A DNA stretch of 64,000 nt from an uncultured bacterium (GCA_903857865.1 CAIOGO010000015.1:62001-126000), one strand, 5' to 3'; positions 43,563 to 52,800 are shown, counted from the stretch's first letter. A program made the numbers and translations. Notes: generated by a model from the letters alone, not told the origin.

Positions 43563-43640
43563 CGGTGGGCCGCCTTCGTCTCAGGACCAGGCGGCTAGGG
43601 GGATTAGGCTTCGGGGCCAAATCCCTGGGCTCGGTCTGGG
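43563..43640 (-). repeat. Double-hairpin element, family 2 (single copy)
   Basis: GGCCGCC and GGCGGC (43567-43574 and 43590-43595) with an interior TTCGTCTCAGGACCA loop, a TAGGG linker, then a GGATTAGGC/GCCAAATCC stem (43600-43624). It lies between the cyclase start and the EEP-lipoprotein stop. Confidence 0.6.
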
Positions 43641-43665
43641 TGGCCGAATCCCGGGCGGGGACATC

Positions 43666-44670
43666 CTAGGGCGCGGTGCTCGCCACTGCAGCGGGAATCG
43701 TCAGATCCATGACGATGGGCCAGTGGTCGGAGACGGCGCCGGCCGGCGTGGCGTGGGCGATGGTGACGTAGGCGATGCGCTCTGCGAGTCCGTGGGAGAC
43801 GAGGATGAAGTCGATCTGCGAGTGTTCGAGCTTCCCGTCGTCGATGCCGTTTCCGTTGCGGTCGTACCAGTCGGTGTAGCGATCTTCCTGCGGCAGCGTG
43901 GCGCAGACGTTCACGAGCTCGTCGCCCTCGGCGGCCGGGTCGAGGTTCTTGAGGATGGACAGAACCTGCGAGCTGGGTTTGTTCCCAGCGGCATCGAGCG
44001 CGGCGCCGTCGAAGTCGTTGAGGTCGCCGAGCACGATGACCTCGCGTCCACGCGAGATCGCTTCGCGGGCGAGGTTGGCGAGGACCGTGGCCTGCGCCTC
44101 ACGCTCGATCGAGCGGCTGCAGCGGTCGGGATACGCGAGGAAGTGGGCGCCGATGATCGTGACCGGCGTTCCTTGAAGATCGAACTCGGCCCAATAGTTC
44201 TTCGACACTCCCGTGTCTCCCGCGCCGCAGCTGAGGAAGGAGCCCGCGACGGGGTAGTTGACGCGTTCGTCGGTGCGGTCGGGCGTCCGCGTGGGCGTGA
44301 GAGTCGAGAGGGCGGCGACGTCCTGCCCGGTCGACGAGTCGGTTCCCTGGACGAAGAGAGGCGTGTAGGCGCCGCCGAGGAGCGCGTTTAGCCTCGATAG
44401 CATGTCGGCGTTCTCAACCTCGGCGAGACTGATGTAGTCCGCATCGAGCGGGCGCAGGACATCGGCGACGGCTTCGAGGTGTTGCTGCGCACGCGCGGGG
44501 GTACCCCAGTGGTCGATCGAGTCGCTGACGCCGTCGAACAACCACTCGGCGTTGAACGCTACGATGCGGAAGGTCGATGCGGCCGCAACGGGTACGAGAT
44601 CGGACGCACGAGCGCATCCGGCAAGGAAGAGAGCCCCGAGAACGAGGAGACACAGACCGCGGCGTGCCAT
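43666..44670 (-). CDS. Endonuclease/exonuclease/phosphatase-family lipoprotein
   Basis: A 334-aa protein. It has a lipoprotein signal ending in the lipobox LAGC (Cys about 19). The EEP fold motifs are VAFNAEWL (metal Asn), LAEVEN (metal Glu), GAHF (His), VLGDLNDF (Asp-x-Asn) and the C-terminal SDHWPIVM (Asp-His). It hydrolyses phosphodiesters; the lipid anchor places it at the envelope. It may scavenge extracellular DNA or phosphate esters. Confidence 0.88.
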   Translation of the reverse strand: MARRGLCLLVLGALFLAGCARASDLVPVAAASTFRIVAFNAEWLFDGVSDSIDHWGTPARAQQHLEAVADVLRPLDADYISLAEVENADMLSRLNALLGGAYTPLFVQGTDSSTGQDVAALSTLTPTRTPDRTDERVNYPVAGSFLSCGAGDTGVSKNYWAEFDLQGTPVTIIGAHFLAYPDRCSRSIEREAQATVLANLAREAISRGREVIVLGDLNDFDGAALDAAGNKPSSQVLSILKNLDPAAEGDELVNVCATLPQEDRYTDWYDRNGNGIDDGKLEHSQIDFILVSHGLAERIAYVTIAHATPAGAVSDHWPIVMDLTIPAAVASTAP

Positions 44671-44881
44671 GATCCCACCTCGCCCGGAGTGTATGGGAGA
44701 CCGGCGGGATCAGCAAGAAGATGATAGATATAGGCACATAACAGGAGAGAGGAGAAGCGAGAGGTACACAGAGGAGGGGCGAGGGAAGGTGATTGCCTGG
44801 CGGGGAACGTCGCGCAACGCACCGAAGGGTCGCGTTGCAGTACCCTTAACGGCGGCCTATGGCCGAAAGAGGAGGAAGAGG

Positions 44882-45346
44882 ATGCTGATCGCGACGCCGA
44901 AACGCTGGTTATCCTGGGACTTCGAGGTACACGAGGGAGGCGGGCAGCCCGTGGGTGAAGTCAAGGTGTCAGCGTGGCGGGAGCAGGGCGCCGTCACGGT
45001 CGGCGGAATCGAGTACCCCGTGACCCGCCAAGGCGCCGTCGGCGCCTTCACTCTATCAGGAGCGGGAGGTGTCCTGGCGCAAGCGATGAAGCCGAGTGCC
45101 TTGCGGAGGATGTTCACCCTCGAGCACGACGGCAAGGAGTACACCTTGAAGGCGATATCTGTGTGGGGAAGGGGGACCGTCTTGCTCGACGGCGAGACAA
45201 AGATCGGTGCCGTCCGTCACTCCGGCGTGTTCACCTGGCAAGCGCGCGCCGATCTGCCTGAGGACATGCCCCTTGAAGTCCGACTTTTCGTCATCTGGCT
45301 TACCGTATTGCTGTGGAAGCGACAACAAGCCGCGAATTCGGCCTAA
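44882..45346 (+). CDS. Hypothetical protein, 154 aa
   Basis: A 154-aa protein from ATG 44882 behind GAGGAGG. It begins with LSWDFEVHEGG and has a repeated beta-strand pattern, with a hydrophobic C-terminal helix (VRLFVIWLTVLLW) that may anchor it in the membrane. The strand layout is somewhat like tubby/scramblase-type domains; this is a weak impression only. Its stop falls in a GGCCTAACGCC palindrome, 14 nt before the next gene. Confidence 0.65.
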   Translation: MLIATPKRWLSWDFEVHEGGGQPVGEVKVSAWREQGAVTVGGIEYPVTRQGAVGAFTLSGAGGVLAQAMKPSALRRMFTLEHDGKEYTLKAISVWGRGTVLLDGETKIGAVRHSGVFTWQARADLPEDMPLEVRLFVIWLTVLLWKRQQAANSA

Positions 45347-45359
45347 CGCCGGACACTGC

Positions 45360-45758
45360 ATGAAGAGTCCGAAGAGGGAAGCGAGTGTACCCTCGGACGC
45401 CCGGGCGTTTCTCGGCGGTCTGCCGCACGAGTCTCGCGAGATCGTCCTCGCTCTGCGTGACATCGTTCGCCGCACGGTGCCCGACGCCGAGGAGACGGTG
45501 TTGTGGGGCGGCCTCTCGTATCACACGCCGTGGATCGGCGGACGCGTCAAGGGTGCGCTGTGCCAGATCACGGTCAAGCGCGGCGAGGTGCGGCTCGAGT
45601 TCATCCACGGCGTCCGCTTGGCCGATCCGGCGGGGCTCCTGCGAGGCGATCGGATCTCGAAGCGCTACGTGGCAATTTGCACGGTCGCCGACGCCCGGAG
45701 GCCGGAGATCGTCGCGCTGATCGAACAGGCATCGACCATCGACTTTGGGGGCTGTTGA
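45360..45758 (+). CDS. DUF1801-type protein
   Basis: A 132-aa protein similar to the DUF1801/YdhG family: ESREIVLALRDIVRRTVPDAEETVLWGGLSYHT near the N-terminus with the LWGGLSY-type core, and a C-terminal RPEIVALIEQA helix. Such small proteins are of unknown function, sometimes associated with iron or stress. Possibly co-transcribed with the gene upstream (14 nt gap). Confidence 0.75.
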   Translation: MKSPKREASVPSDARAFLGGLPHESREIVLALRDIVRRTVPDAEETVLWGGLSYHTPWIGGRVKGALCQITVKRGEVRLEFIHGVRLADPAGLLRGDRISKRYVAICTVADARRPEIVALIEQASTIDFGGC

Positions 45759-45828
45759 TCGATCTGCCCCACCCTAGTACGCTCGCGGCCTGAGGTGGCC
45801 GCGCAGCGCGGCATTCCACGGAGGCGCC

Positions 45829-46464
45829 ATGGCGAAACCAGATGCGAAAGGCAGCGAGGCCCAGACATCCGAGTACATCGGCCAGACGATCCCGGTTCAC
45901 GTCGAGTTGTCCGCGCGAGAGATCGTGCTCGCCCAGCCGGAGATGCGCGCCCTCCTTGAGGCCGCGGAACTGATTGCCGTTGGCGATTGCGGATGTCGGA
46001 AAGGGAAGGGCGCGGAGGCGTGCGAGCGACCGCTTGAGGTGTGCTTGGCCGTCGACGCTGAGGCTAAGAAGGAGATTGCGACGGACGGCTGGCGTGAGAT
46101 TGCGCTAGACAACGCGCTCGCCGTGCTCGAAACCTCGCACCGGGCGGGCCTCGTCCACCTCGCCTACCGCAAGGCGAACGAGGACGTCACCCTCGTCTGT
46201 TCGTGCTGTCCCTGCTGCTGCGTGCACTTCAACGCGCTCAAGGGTCGCGAGTATCACGAGGCGATGACCGAAGCGGCGTTCGTGGCGCGGTTCGATTCGG
46301 ACGCCTGCGTCGGCTGCGGTACGTGCGCAGAGCGCTGCGCGTTTGGTGCCTTCACCTGGCCGGCTGACGGCGAGCACCCCGAGTTCCGCGCTGCGAAGTG
46401 TTTCGGCTGTGGCCTGTGCGTCAGCACGTGCCCGAGCGGCGCGATCGCGTTCGTCAGGCGCTAG
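45829..46464 (+). CDS. Iron-sulfur protein with ferredoxin tail and Cys-rich centre
   Basis: A 211-aa protein. The N-terminal half has a CGC...C...C pattern (GDCGCRKGKG, ACERPLEVC). A central CSCCPCCC group (about 124-131) precedes two classical 4Fe-4S motifs at the C-terminus: CVGCGTCAERC and CFGCGLCVSTCPSG. Related proteins carry electrons for reductases or act as methyltransferase-linked ferredoxins. It stands alone; start ATG 45829 with GGAGG. Confidence 0.82.
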   Translation: MAKPDAKGSEAQTSEYIGQTIPVHVELSAREIVLAQPEMRALLEAAELIAVGDCGCRKGKGAEACERPLEVCLAVDAEAKKEIATDGWREIALDNALAVLETSHRAGLVHLAYRKANEDVTLVCSCCPCCCVHFNALKGREYHEAMTEAAFVARFDSDACVGCGTCAERCAFGAFTWPADGEHPEFRAAKCFGCGLCVSTCPSGAIAFVRR

Positions 46465-46499
46465 TTCGGCGGCGGTCGCCTCAGGCGAACGGCGGCGGC

Positions 46500-46658
46500 T
46501 CAGGGGCGCGCGAGCAGTCCGAGGTAGTACGGCCAGATGACGAGGCCGACGATGCACTGCCACCACAAGAGCTTTGCGAATGCGATCGTGAACAGCCATC
46601 CGCCGAACCAGACCGCACCCGCAAGACTTCCCGCACCTACTCTGATGTCCCTCGACAT
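46500..46658 (-). CDS. Small membrane protein, 52 aa
   Basis: ATG 46658 with GGAGGG upstream starts a 52-aa frame rich in Trp and hydrophobic residues: two membrane helices (GSLAGAVWFGGWLFTIAFA and WWQCIVGLVIWPYYLGLL). Members of a widespread small integral membrane class look like this. Function unknown. It is too short for standard calls, but its ribosome site and hydrophobic pattern support it. Confidence 0.6.
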   Translation of the reverse strand: MSRDIRVGAGSLAGAVWFGGWLFTIAFAKLLWWQCIVGLVIWPYYLGLLARP

Positions 46659-46867
46659 GGTCCCTCCTTCTAGGCTCTGGCGGCATTCTACTCCGAGGAG
46701 GTTGCGACGGGGAACTGGTGACCCAGGTCCAGTTGCTCGGGCTCCGGCGTCACGCTGTGCGCGAGGCGGCCGTGTTGCCTGTTCAGGTGCGGATCGCGGC
46801 GAGCAGCGGGCGGGGAGAGCCTGCGATCGATATCTGGGATGCGGCGATCGCACGGAGCAAGCAGCGT

Positions 46868-47971
46868 CTACAGCGTGCGACGGATCCCGTCGACCAGCCG
46901 GTCGATCTGTTCGGTCGTGTGAGTGGAGAAGACGGCGATGCGAAGCGACTCGACGTCGGGTGCGTCCGAGTACCCGCGCGGCGGCACGTAGAGGACGACG
47001 AGATCCTCGCGATCGAGGGCGTCGCAGACGTGGCGAAGGTCGATCGACGGCGCGCCTGGAAGACTGACGATCGGGATCGGGGTGTCGGCGAGGTCGAAGC
47101 CGGCGGCGCGGAGCCCGGCTCGCATGTGCCGGACGTTGTCCCACAACTGGCGGCGCATCTCGGGGTGCTCCTCGAGGAGCCGCATGCCCATCGCGGCCGC
47201 AGCGGCGGCCGGTGCGGACGGGGCTGAGGCGCCGGCGGGAATGTGGGAAAGCCCCCGCATCTTCGCCTCGAGGACGCGGTCTCCGGGGACGATGCCGCCG
47301 GTGCCACCGAATGCCTTGCTCAGCGTGCCGCAGAAGTAGAGGGCATCTCCCTGCAGGCCGTGGTACTCGAAGCTGCCCCGCCCCTGCGTACCGATGACGC
47401 CGAGCGCGTGCGCGTCGTCGACGCAGAGGAGGCTCCGAGGATAGGCGTCGAGCACCGCGGCGTAGGCCGGCAGCGGGGCCATCGCGCCCGTCGACGGAAA
47501 GACACCGTCCGTCAGAACGAGCGGCCTTTGGCCGGGACAGACTCGGAGCGCGAGCTGACGAGCGAGGTCGTCGGCATCGAGGTGGCGGAAGAGGACGACC
47601 TCCTTGGCCGTCGCTCGCAGGGCGTCGAGCACGCTGTAGTGCGAGGCGCAGTCAGCGAAGGCGACGTCGTAGTCCTCACGGAGTGCCTGGGTGAGGACCA
47701 TCGGTCCCAGGTAGCCCGAAGCTACGTACGTGATCGTCTCCGTCCCGAAGAACCGGCACGCCCGCTCGATGGCCTCCTCGTGGGCCGGCGTCAATGCGGC
47801 GGTCGCCGGGCCGATCCCGTACTTCTGCGCCGCGGTGCACGCGGCGGCGATCACAAGCGGGTGTCCGTGCAGGCCGAAGTAGCTCGTTCCGCAGAAGTAG
47901 TCGACCTCGCGCCCGTCGATCCTCACGCGCGAGCCAACCGGAGAACTCATGCGCCGGATGTCTCTGTCCAT
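46868..47971 (-). CDS. Alpha-oxoamine synthase (AONS / glycine C-acetyltransferase family)
   Basis: A 367-aa PLP enzyme of aminotransferase fold type I. It shows LTDGVFPSTGAMAPL, the DDAHALG segment (PLP-N1 Asp and His), and the Schiff-base Lys in CGTLSKAFGGTGG. Members condense an amino acid with an acyl-CoA: KBL with acetyl-CoA, BioF with pimeloyl-CoA. There are no biotin or threonine genes beside it, so the substrate is open. Confidence 0.88.
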   Translation of the reverse strand: MDRDIRRMSSPVGSRVRIDGREVDYFCGTSYFGLHGHPLVIAAACTAAQKYGIGPATAALTPAHEEAIERACRFFGTETITYVASGYLGPMVLTQALREDYDVAFADCASHYSVLDALRATAKEVVLFRHLDADDLARQLALRVCPGQRPLVLTDGVFPSTGAMAPLPAYAAVLDAYPRSLLCVDDAHALGVIGTQGRGSFEYHGLQGDALYFCGTLSKAFGGTGGIVPGDRVLEAKMRGLSHIPAGASAPSAPAAAAAAMGMRLLEEHPEMRRQLWDNVRHMRAGLRAAGFDLADTPIPIVSLPGAPSIDLRHVCDALDREDLVVLYVPPRGYSDAPDVESLRIAVFSTHTTEQIDRLVDGIRRTL

Positions 47972-48118
47972 TCCGTACCCCTCGCCGACCGAGCCGGCCT
48001 TAGCTGCTCGAGGAGCGATGGTACAGGTTCGAGCCCCGTGGCTGCGAGGGTTCCGCCAAACTCAAGGGATGCCGCTGCACGCGACGGAGGGTGCTGCTGC
48101 AGCGACCGCGATTGCCAC

Positions 48119-48144
48119 TCCTGTCGGGCCATTGCCCGACAGGA
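48119..48144. repeat. Perfect 11-bp inverted repeat
   Basis: TCCTGTCGGGC (48119-48129), a 4-nt CATT loop, then GCCCGACAGGA (48134-48144). It sits between the AONS gene and the ABC operon's last gene. No T-run follows on either strand, so it may be a hairpin stop or mRNA stabiliser. Confidence 0.6.
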
Positions 48145-48208
48145 ATGGCCCGCGGCGGTGAGAGGCTGTGGAGTCCCTTGCCGCGCGCGTTCCGCGGACC
48201 TAGAAGCG

Positions 48209-48670
48209 TTAGGGCGTGGCGGTGGCGCTTCGGAGGGTGTGCTTGCCGCGACTGTCGACCCAGGTGATGGTGGCCCAGAAGGTCATGCTGATCGGCATGC
48301 CCGTCGGATCCTCGTAGGTCGACGTGAAGACTTGGTCGGGCCCGTGGAACGTGAACGCCTCCGACTTGTGCGTCCCGCACGATGCGGACCAGTCGACGCG
48401 AATCTGGATGGGCTGGTTGCCGTCCACCCCGAGCTGCGTCGCTTCGAACGTGCAGGCGAGTTCCGACGTGTCGGAGCCGCCGACCGGATCGTCCAGGATG
48501 ACAATGTCGGCCGCGATGGGCAGCGATGTCGATCCGGGGCCTGGGTCGGTGCCCGGGCCCGTTCCGGGTCCGGCGACGGGAGCGCAGCCGAATGCCGCAA
48601 GCAAGAGGGCGGCGGACGCCATCAGGCTGAGCGTGCGCTGTAGGAAGATTCTGGTGCCTTGGATTCTCAT
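48209..48670 (-). CDS. Small secreted lipoprotein, unknown function
   Basis: A 153-aa protein from ATG 48670 with a lipoprotein signal (SLMASAALLLAAFGC). A Gly/Pro-rich linker (PGTGPGTDPGPG) precedes a beta-rich domain with two Cys that could pair. It is the last gene of the exporter operon running from 52098. No family recognised. Confidence 0.65.
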   Translation of the reverse strand: MRIQGTRIFLQRTLSLMASAALLLAAFGCAPVAGPGTGPGTDPGPGSTSLPIAADIVILDDPVGGSDTSELACTFEATQLGVDGNQPIQIRVDWSASCGTHKSEAFTFHGPDQVFTSTYEDPTGMPISMTFWATITWVDSRGKHTLRSATATP

Positions 48671-48689
48671 AGGGCCCCCTCCTCCACCC

Positions 48690-49289
48690 CTACTTGACGA
48701 ACTGCCAGCCGTTCGGATCCTCAATGACGACCTGGGGTCGCGGGGCGGCACGGAAGACGCCGTGGATCTCGATCTTCTTCCCCACTTTGCCGAGCGGAAT
48801 CAGACGATCCTTGCCCTTTCCCTCGAGCTGGACGGAGAGAACGCCCGTGCCGTCATCGAGGGCGAACTCGCAGCCGGCCGTACACTGCGTCAGGATCGTG
48901 CCCCGCAGCGCGATTGAACTTCCCTCGTACAGAGCCTGGTTCTGAATGAGCTCGTCGATCGTCGGCGTCGCGCTGGGAACGGCGGCCGACGGCTGTGCCG
49001 CAGCCACGCCGGTGTCGCTCGACGAGACGGGAACGGATCCTACGACGGCGGGAGCCGGCGCGCTTCCCTCGGAGCTGCCGGGAGCTGTCCCGCTCGCCGA
49101 GATCGAGACCGCCGTCGGAACAGCAGAGATCGGAACGGCAGAGGCTGGGCCGGCTAAGGCCGGAACAGCTGAAGCTGGAACAGCTGAAGCTGTGGGCTCG
49201 CCGCGCGGGCCGAATTGCATGAACGCGACAGCCGACAGGCCGGCCACCGCGAGAACGCCAAGGACTACCCAGATCACTGACTTACTCAT
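48690..49289 (-). CDS. Membrane-anchored OB-fold (tRNA_anti-like) protein with repeat linker
   Basis: A 199-aa protein. It has one N-terminal membrane helix (VIWVVLGVLAVAGLSAVAF), a low-complexity Ala/Pro/Ser linker with repeated SAVP-type units (about 30-110), and a C-terminal OB-like domain (about 120-199; GTILTQCTAGCEFALDDGTG with a CxxxC, then IPLGKVGKKIEIHG). It starts at ATG 49289, overlapping the ATPase stop (ATGA). The role is likely periplasmic and tied to the exporter. Confidence 0.72.
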   Translation of the reverse strand: MSKSVIWVVLGVLAVAGLSAVAFMQFGPRGEPTASAVPASAVPALAGPASAVPISAVPTAVSISASGTAPGSSEGSAPAPAVVGSVPVSSSDTGVAAAQPSAAVPSATPTIDELIQNQALYEGSSIALRGTILTQCTAGCEFALDDGTGVLSVQLEGKGKDRLIPLGKVGKKIEIHGVFRAAPRPQVVIEDPNGWQFVK

Positions 49290-49945
49290 TGAATCCTCCC
49301 ATCGTGAATGGCAATGTGCGTCCGGGCGCGGGCGGCCACGTTCGGATCGTGCGTCACAACCACGAGCGCCAGACCTCGCGCGGCGTGCAGGCCCTCCATG
49401 AGTTGTAGAACGTGTTTCCCCGACTCGGAGTCGAGACTGCCCGTCGGTTCGTCGGCCAGCAGGAGTTCGGGCGAATTGACGAGCGCACGGGCGATCGCAC
49501 ATCGCTGTTGCTCGCCGCCGGAGAGCTGAGACGGGTAGCTCTTCTCCTTGTCGGCCATCCCGACGTTCGCGAGGGCGGCTCGGGCGCGTTCGACGCGATC
49601 CTTCGCGTGCGCCAGCTCGAGTGGCAGGAGCACGTTCTGCAGCGCCGTCATGGCGTCGTTCAGGTAGAACTGCTGGAAGATAAAGCCGATGCGGTCGCGC
49701 CGCACGCGGCTGAGCTCGGCGTCCGACAGCCGATCGACGGCGACTCCATCGACAAGGACGGAACCCGACGTCGGGCGGTCGAGGCAGCCGGCAAGGTGGA
49801 GGAGTGAGGACTTCCCCGACCCGGACGGGCCGACGATCGAGACGAAGTCGCCACTCGCGACCTTGAAGTCCGCGTCGCGCACCGCCCAGAAACGCAAGCC
49901 GTTCTGGCCGTACTCTTTCGATACCTTCTTCAGTTCGACGATCAT
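49286..49945 (-). CDS. ABC transporter ATPase (LolD/MacB type)
   Basis: A 219-aa ATPase. Walker A is GPSGSGKSS (about 39-47), the Q-loop FIFQQF, signature [15 protein letters not shown], Walker [13 protein letters not shown] and H-loop VVVTHDP. It pairs with the FtsX-type permease gene whose stop overlaps its start (ATGA). LolD/MacB systems move lipoproteins, peptides or other envelope substrates outward by mechanotransmission rather than import. Confidence 0.94.
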   Translation of the reverse strand: MIVELKKVSKEYGQNGLRFWAVRDADFKVASGDFVSIVGPSGSGKSSLLHLAGCLDRPTSGSVLVDGVAVDRLSDAELSRVRRDRIGFIFQQFYLNDAMTALQNVLLPLELAHAKDRVERARAALANVGMADKEKSYPSQLSGGEQQRCAIARALVNSPELLLADEPTGSLDSESGKHVLQLMEGLHAARGLALVVVTHDPNVAARARTHIAIHDGRIQ

Positions 49946-51060
49946 AGTTCCCTCAGTGCGCGGATCGGTTGGATGCGCGCGGCCATCATGGCCGGGTAGA
50001 CGGCGGAGACCGCGCCGACGGCGATCGCCACGAGCAGGCAAATCCCGACGAACGCGAGCGAGTACTGCGGCGGGGCGTCGAGACCCATGCCGCTGGCACG
50101 CGGGAGCATCAGGGTGGCCAGGTAGCCAATGCCGAGGCCGACGACGCCACCGATGGCGGAGACGACGATCGACTCGGTCAAGAAGAGGTTGAACACCTCG
50201 CGCCGGGTGGCGCCGACGGCGCGGAGCAGGCCGATGTCGCGGCGCCGCTCCTGCACCGACATGATCATCGTGTTCATCGTCGTGAACACGCCGACGGCGA
50301 TGGCGATGCCGGCGATGAGGATCATCGTCTGCCGCACCGTGGCGAGGATCCCGACGAGGGTGTCGAACACCTCGTTCGGCGGAATGGCCTGCACTCCAGC
50401 CATGTGGCCGAGTTGGGTCCTCGTCTCGGAGACGCGCGACACGTCGGCCGTGCGCACGAGAACGGCCGCCAGCTTCCCCTGGAGGCCGAGCACGCGCTGG
50501 GCGTCCTCAAGCGGCAGGAAGACGAAGGTGTCGTCGCGTCCTCCGCTGACGGGCAGGATCTTGATGACGGGGACAGCAATCGGTGCGTAGAGGCTGACGT
50601 TGACCGTGTCGCCCACGGAGAGGCCGAGGTCGGCGGCCGCCTTGCTTCCGACGACGGCGCCGTCAAACGAGGCGAGATTCCAATTCTTGAGGATCGCGGT
50701 CTGAATGTCGCTGCCGTAGACGGGCGTGAGCGTGCCGTTCACCTTCGCGCGCCCGACGACGACGGGCGCCGCGATCTCGACGTTGTCCACGGCGCGGAAT
50801 CCGGGCAACGAGTCCTCGGAGATGTACTCGATCGTGTCGGCACCCTGCATGAGCGACAACGTGAGCGAATACGGGCACCCGATGGGCAGGACGAGGACGT
50901 GGGCGCCGAGGCCGTCGAGCTCGCGTTCGAGCGCCGTTGAGATCCCGGCGCTGAACGAGAGGAGGGCGAACAACGTGGCGACTCCGACGGCGATGCCGGC
51001 CACGGTCAGCGCGAGGCGCGCCTTCTTGCGCTTGAGGTTCGCGCGGAGAATCCAGTTCAT
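49942..51060 (-). CDS. FtsX/MacB-type ABC permease
   Basis: A 372-aa protein with an N-terminal membrane helix (about 18-40), a large extracytoplasmic MacB_PCD-like domain (about 45-235) and three C-terminal helices with FtsX signature MSVQERRRDIGLLRAVGATRREV. I use ATG 51060. It makes a mechanotransmitter with the ATPase encoded downstream, whose start overlaps its stop. Confidence 0.92.
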   Translation of the reverse strand: MNWILRANLKRKKARLALTVAGIAVGVATLFALLSFSAGISTALERELDGLGAHVLVLPIGCPYSLTLSLMQGADTIEYISEDSLPGFRAVDNVEIAAPVVVGRAKVNGTLTPVYGSDIQTAILKNWNLASFDGAVVGSKAAADLGLSVGDTVNVSLYAPIAVPVIKILPVSGGRDDTFVFLPLEDAQRVLGLQGKLAAVLVRTADVSRVSETRTQLGHMAGVQAIPPNEVFDTLVGILATVRQTMILIAGIAIAVGVFTTMNTMIMSVQERRRDIGLLRAVGATRREVFNLFLTESIVVSAIGGVVGLGIGYLATLMLPRASGMGLDAPPQYSLAFVGICLLVAIAVGAVSAVYPAMMAARIQPIRALREL

Positions 51061-51117
51061 GCCATGCACTTCCTTTTCACGAAACGCGACGCATAGCGCC
51101 AAGGCGCCCGCCTCGAC

Positions 51118-52098
51118 CTACGAACTTGCGCACACCCACTGCCATTCGACGAACCCCGGCGACACGAGGACCTCGATGTCGGGGGAGAGGTGGATCTTCG
51201 TCGTCGCGTGGGAGTGAGGCGTGAGATAGCCGCGCACTCCCTCGGTGGCGGCTTGATCCATGTACCCGCACGTGGGGCTCTTCTCGCCGAGGACGTCGGG
51301 AATCCCGATCCAATCGACCATGTAGTGGTTCACGTTCGCGATGCCGTCCACCTCGGCGTGCCACGCGAGGTCAAGACTCGCGATCTTGCCCTGCTCGCCG
51401 AGAGAGAGGAGGACGTCGAGGACGGTGATCACTCCCGGCTGGAAGAGATCGGGGCGGACGTTGTGGGACGTCACGAGGACGTTCTCGAACGTCGTCGTCG
51501 AGCGAGGTCCCTTGATGGTGACGACGGGGACGATGATCTGGCCACCGTGCTCGCTGCGCAGAGCGACCTCCTCGCGGAAGCTGGCCTCGATCGCCGCAAG
51601 CCGCGCGGGATCCTCCAAGTACACGTAGAGGCTCGTCCCATCCTTCATGGGATAGAGATCCATGCGCAGGGCCGTGCGTTCGAACGCTCCGCCCGGGACG
51701 CGGGCGTCGTACCACCAGCCTTCGAGACCGTTGAGCGACTGGATGACGTACGTGTCCGCGGTCTCGTCATAGGCGTAGACAAGGCTGATCTGGCCTGTCA
51801 CGGAGAGGTGGACGAGCACGTCGAAGGCGGAGAATCGACCTTGAGCGAAGACGTGCGGCTGGAGCGTTGTGATCGCTTCGGGGTCGTACGTGAACGTCCC
51901 GACGCCGCGAATCTCCACGGTCCCCGGCTGGCTCGGAAGCGGGTCCACGCGCATGTCCGCAGACATCGCCCAACTGCCGCCGTTGCCCGGGAGCGCGACG
52001 GGCTCCGCGCCCTCTTCGTTCCCAAGAGCAACGCCAAGGCTCGCGAGGAGCCCCACAAGAACTGCGATGACTACGGTTGCCCGTTTCCTTGCGCTCAC
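51118..52098 (-). CDS. Secreted protein of exporter operon, unknown function
   Basis: A 326-aa protein starting at GTG 52098 behind GGTGGAGG. Signal peptide RKRATVVIAVLVGLLASLGVALG. Two similar beta-rich modules are visible (FSAFDVLVHLSVTGQ...DTYVIQSLNGLEGWWYDARV and TVLDVLLSLGEQGK...ANVNHYMVDWIGI), like DUF4430-type repeats. It is the first gene of the operon and probably the exported or assisting protein. Confidence 0.72.
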   Translation of the reverse strand: MSARKRATVVIAVLVGLLASLGVALGNEEGAEPVALPGNGGSWAMSADMRVDPLPSQPGTVEIRGVGTFTYDPEAITTLQPHVFAQGRFSAFDVLVHLSVTGQISLVYAYDETADTYVIQSLNGLEGWWYDARVPGGAFERTALRMDLYPMKDGTSLYVYLEDPARLAAIEASFREEVALRSEHGGQIIVPVVTIKGPRSTTTFENVLVTSHNVRPDLFQPGVITVLDVLLSLGEQGKIASLDLAWHAEVDGIANVNHYMVDWIGIPDVLGEKSPTCGYMDQAATEGVRGYLTPHSHATTKIHLSPDIEVLVSPGFVEWQWVCASS

Positions 52099-52316
52099 TG
52101 TACCTCCACCTGGGGAGACCTTTCGCGTTGCGTTCCGCGAGATCGAACTCCCACCTTTCTCGCCGCGGCGCCGGCATTCGCACATCTCAGGCCGCTACGT
52201 CACTATTCGCCGCGAGACCGTAGCGTCATTATACGGATATTCGGGGCGACATGTCCGATATGGAGTAGACAGTCGCTCCTCCGTGTGAAGAACGCGTGGA
52301 GAAACGACCAAGAAAG

Positions 52317-52736
52317 CTAGGAGACGAGGCCGGCGCGCGCTTCCGCTACGTCGGCGACCGTGGTCTTTGTGAGGAAGGCGACCAAGGCGTCGCGCGCCTC
52401 TCTCCACAGCGCGTGGAGCGAGCACGGCTTCTTGCACTCACATGGCTGGAGGAAGAGCGGGCAATCGTTCAGCGCGCCGGGCCCGTCGATGGCGATGACG
52501 ACGTCGAGGATCGAGATCTCGGAGGCCGGCCTCGCCAGGACGATGCCGCCCGTCTTGCCGCGGGATGTGACCAGGAGTCCGGCGCGCTTGAGTTGGGCGA
52601 TCGTCTTGGCGAAGTGGGCGTAGGGAATCGCCGCCGCCTTGGCAATCTCCTCGGTCGGGACGAACCCATCGCCAGAGCGTACGGCCACCTCGGCCAGGGC
52701 GAGCACAGCGTACTTCGCGGTCTTTGAGTAGAGCAT
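52317..52736 (-). CDS. Rrf2-family regulator
   Basis: A 139-aa winged-helix protein (N-terminal SKTAKYAVLALAEVAV, PTEEIAKAAAIPYAHFAKTIAQLKRAGLL). A C-terminal Cys cluster CPLFLQPCECKKPC can bind an Fe-S cluster, as in IscR/NsrR types. It senses redox, iron or NO in the family. ATG 52736 is preferred. It lies close to the nuclease gene on the same strand. Confidence 0.88.
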   Translation of the reverse strand: MLYSKTAKYAVLALAEVAVRSGDGFVPTEEIAKAAAIPYAHFAKTIAQLKRAGLLVTSRGKTGGIVLARPASEISILDVVIAIDGPGALNDCPLFLQPCECKKPCSLHALWREARDALVAFLTKTTVADVAEARAGLVS

Positions 52737-52800
52737 AGGAACCGCGTTGAGGCTACGGAGTTCCGAAGGCCGTGTCAACCAACGAGGTGAAGGGGCGAGA

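Noticed and set aside
48000-48062. tRNA-like T-loop (GGTTCGAGCC) near 48030
   Set aside because: No pairing acceptor, D arm or clear anticodon loop could be built around it.
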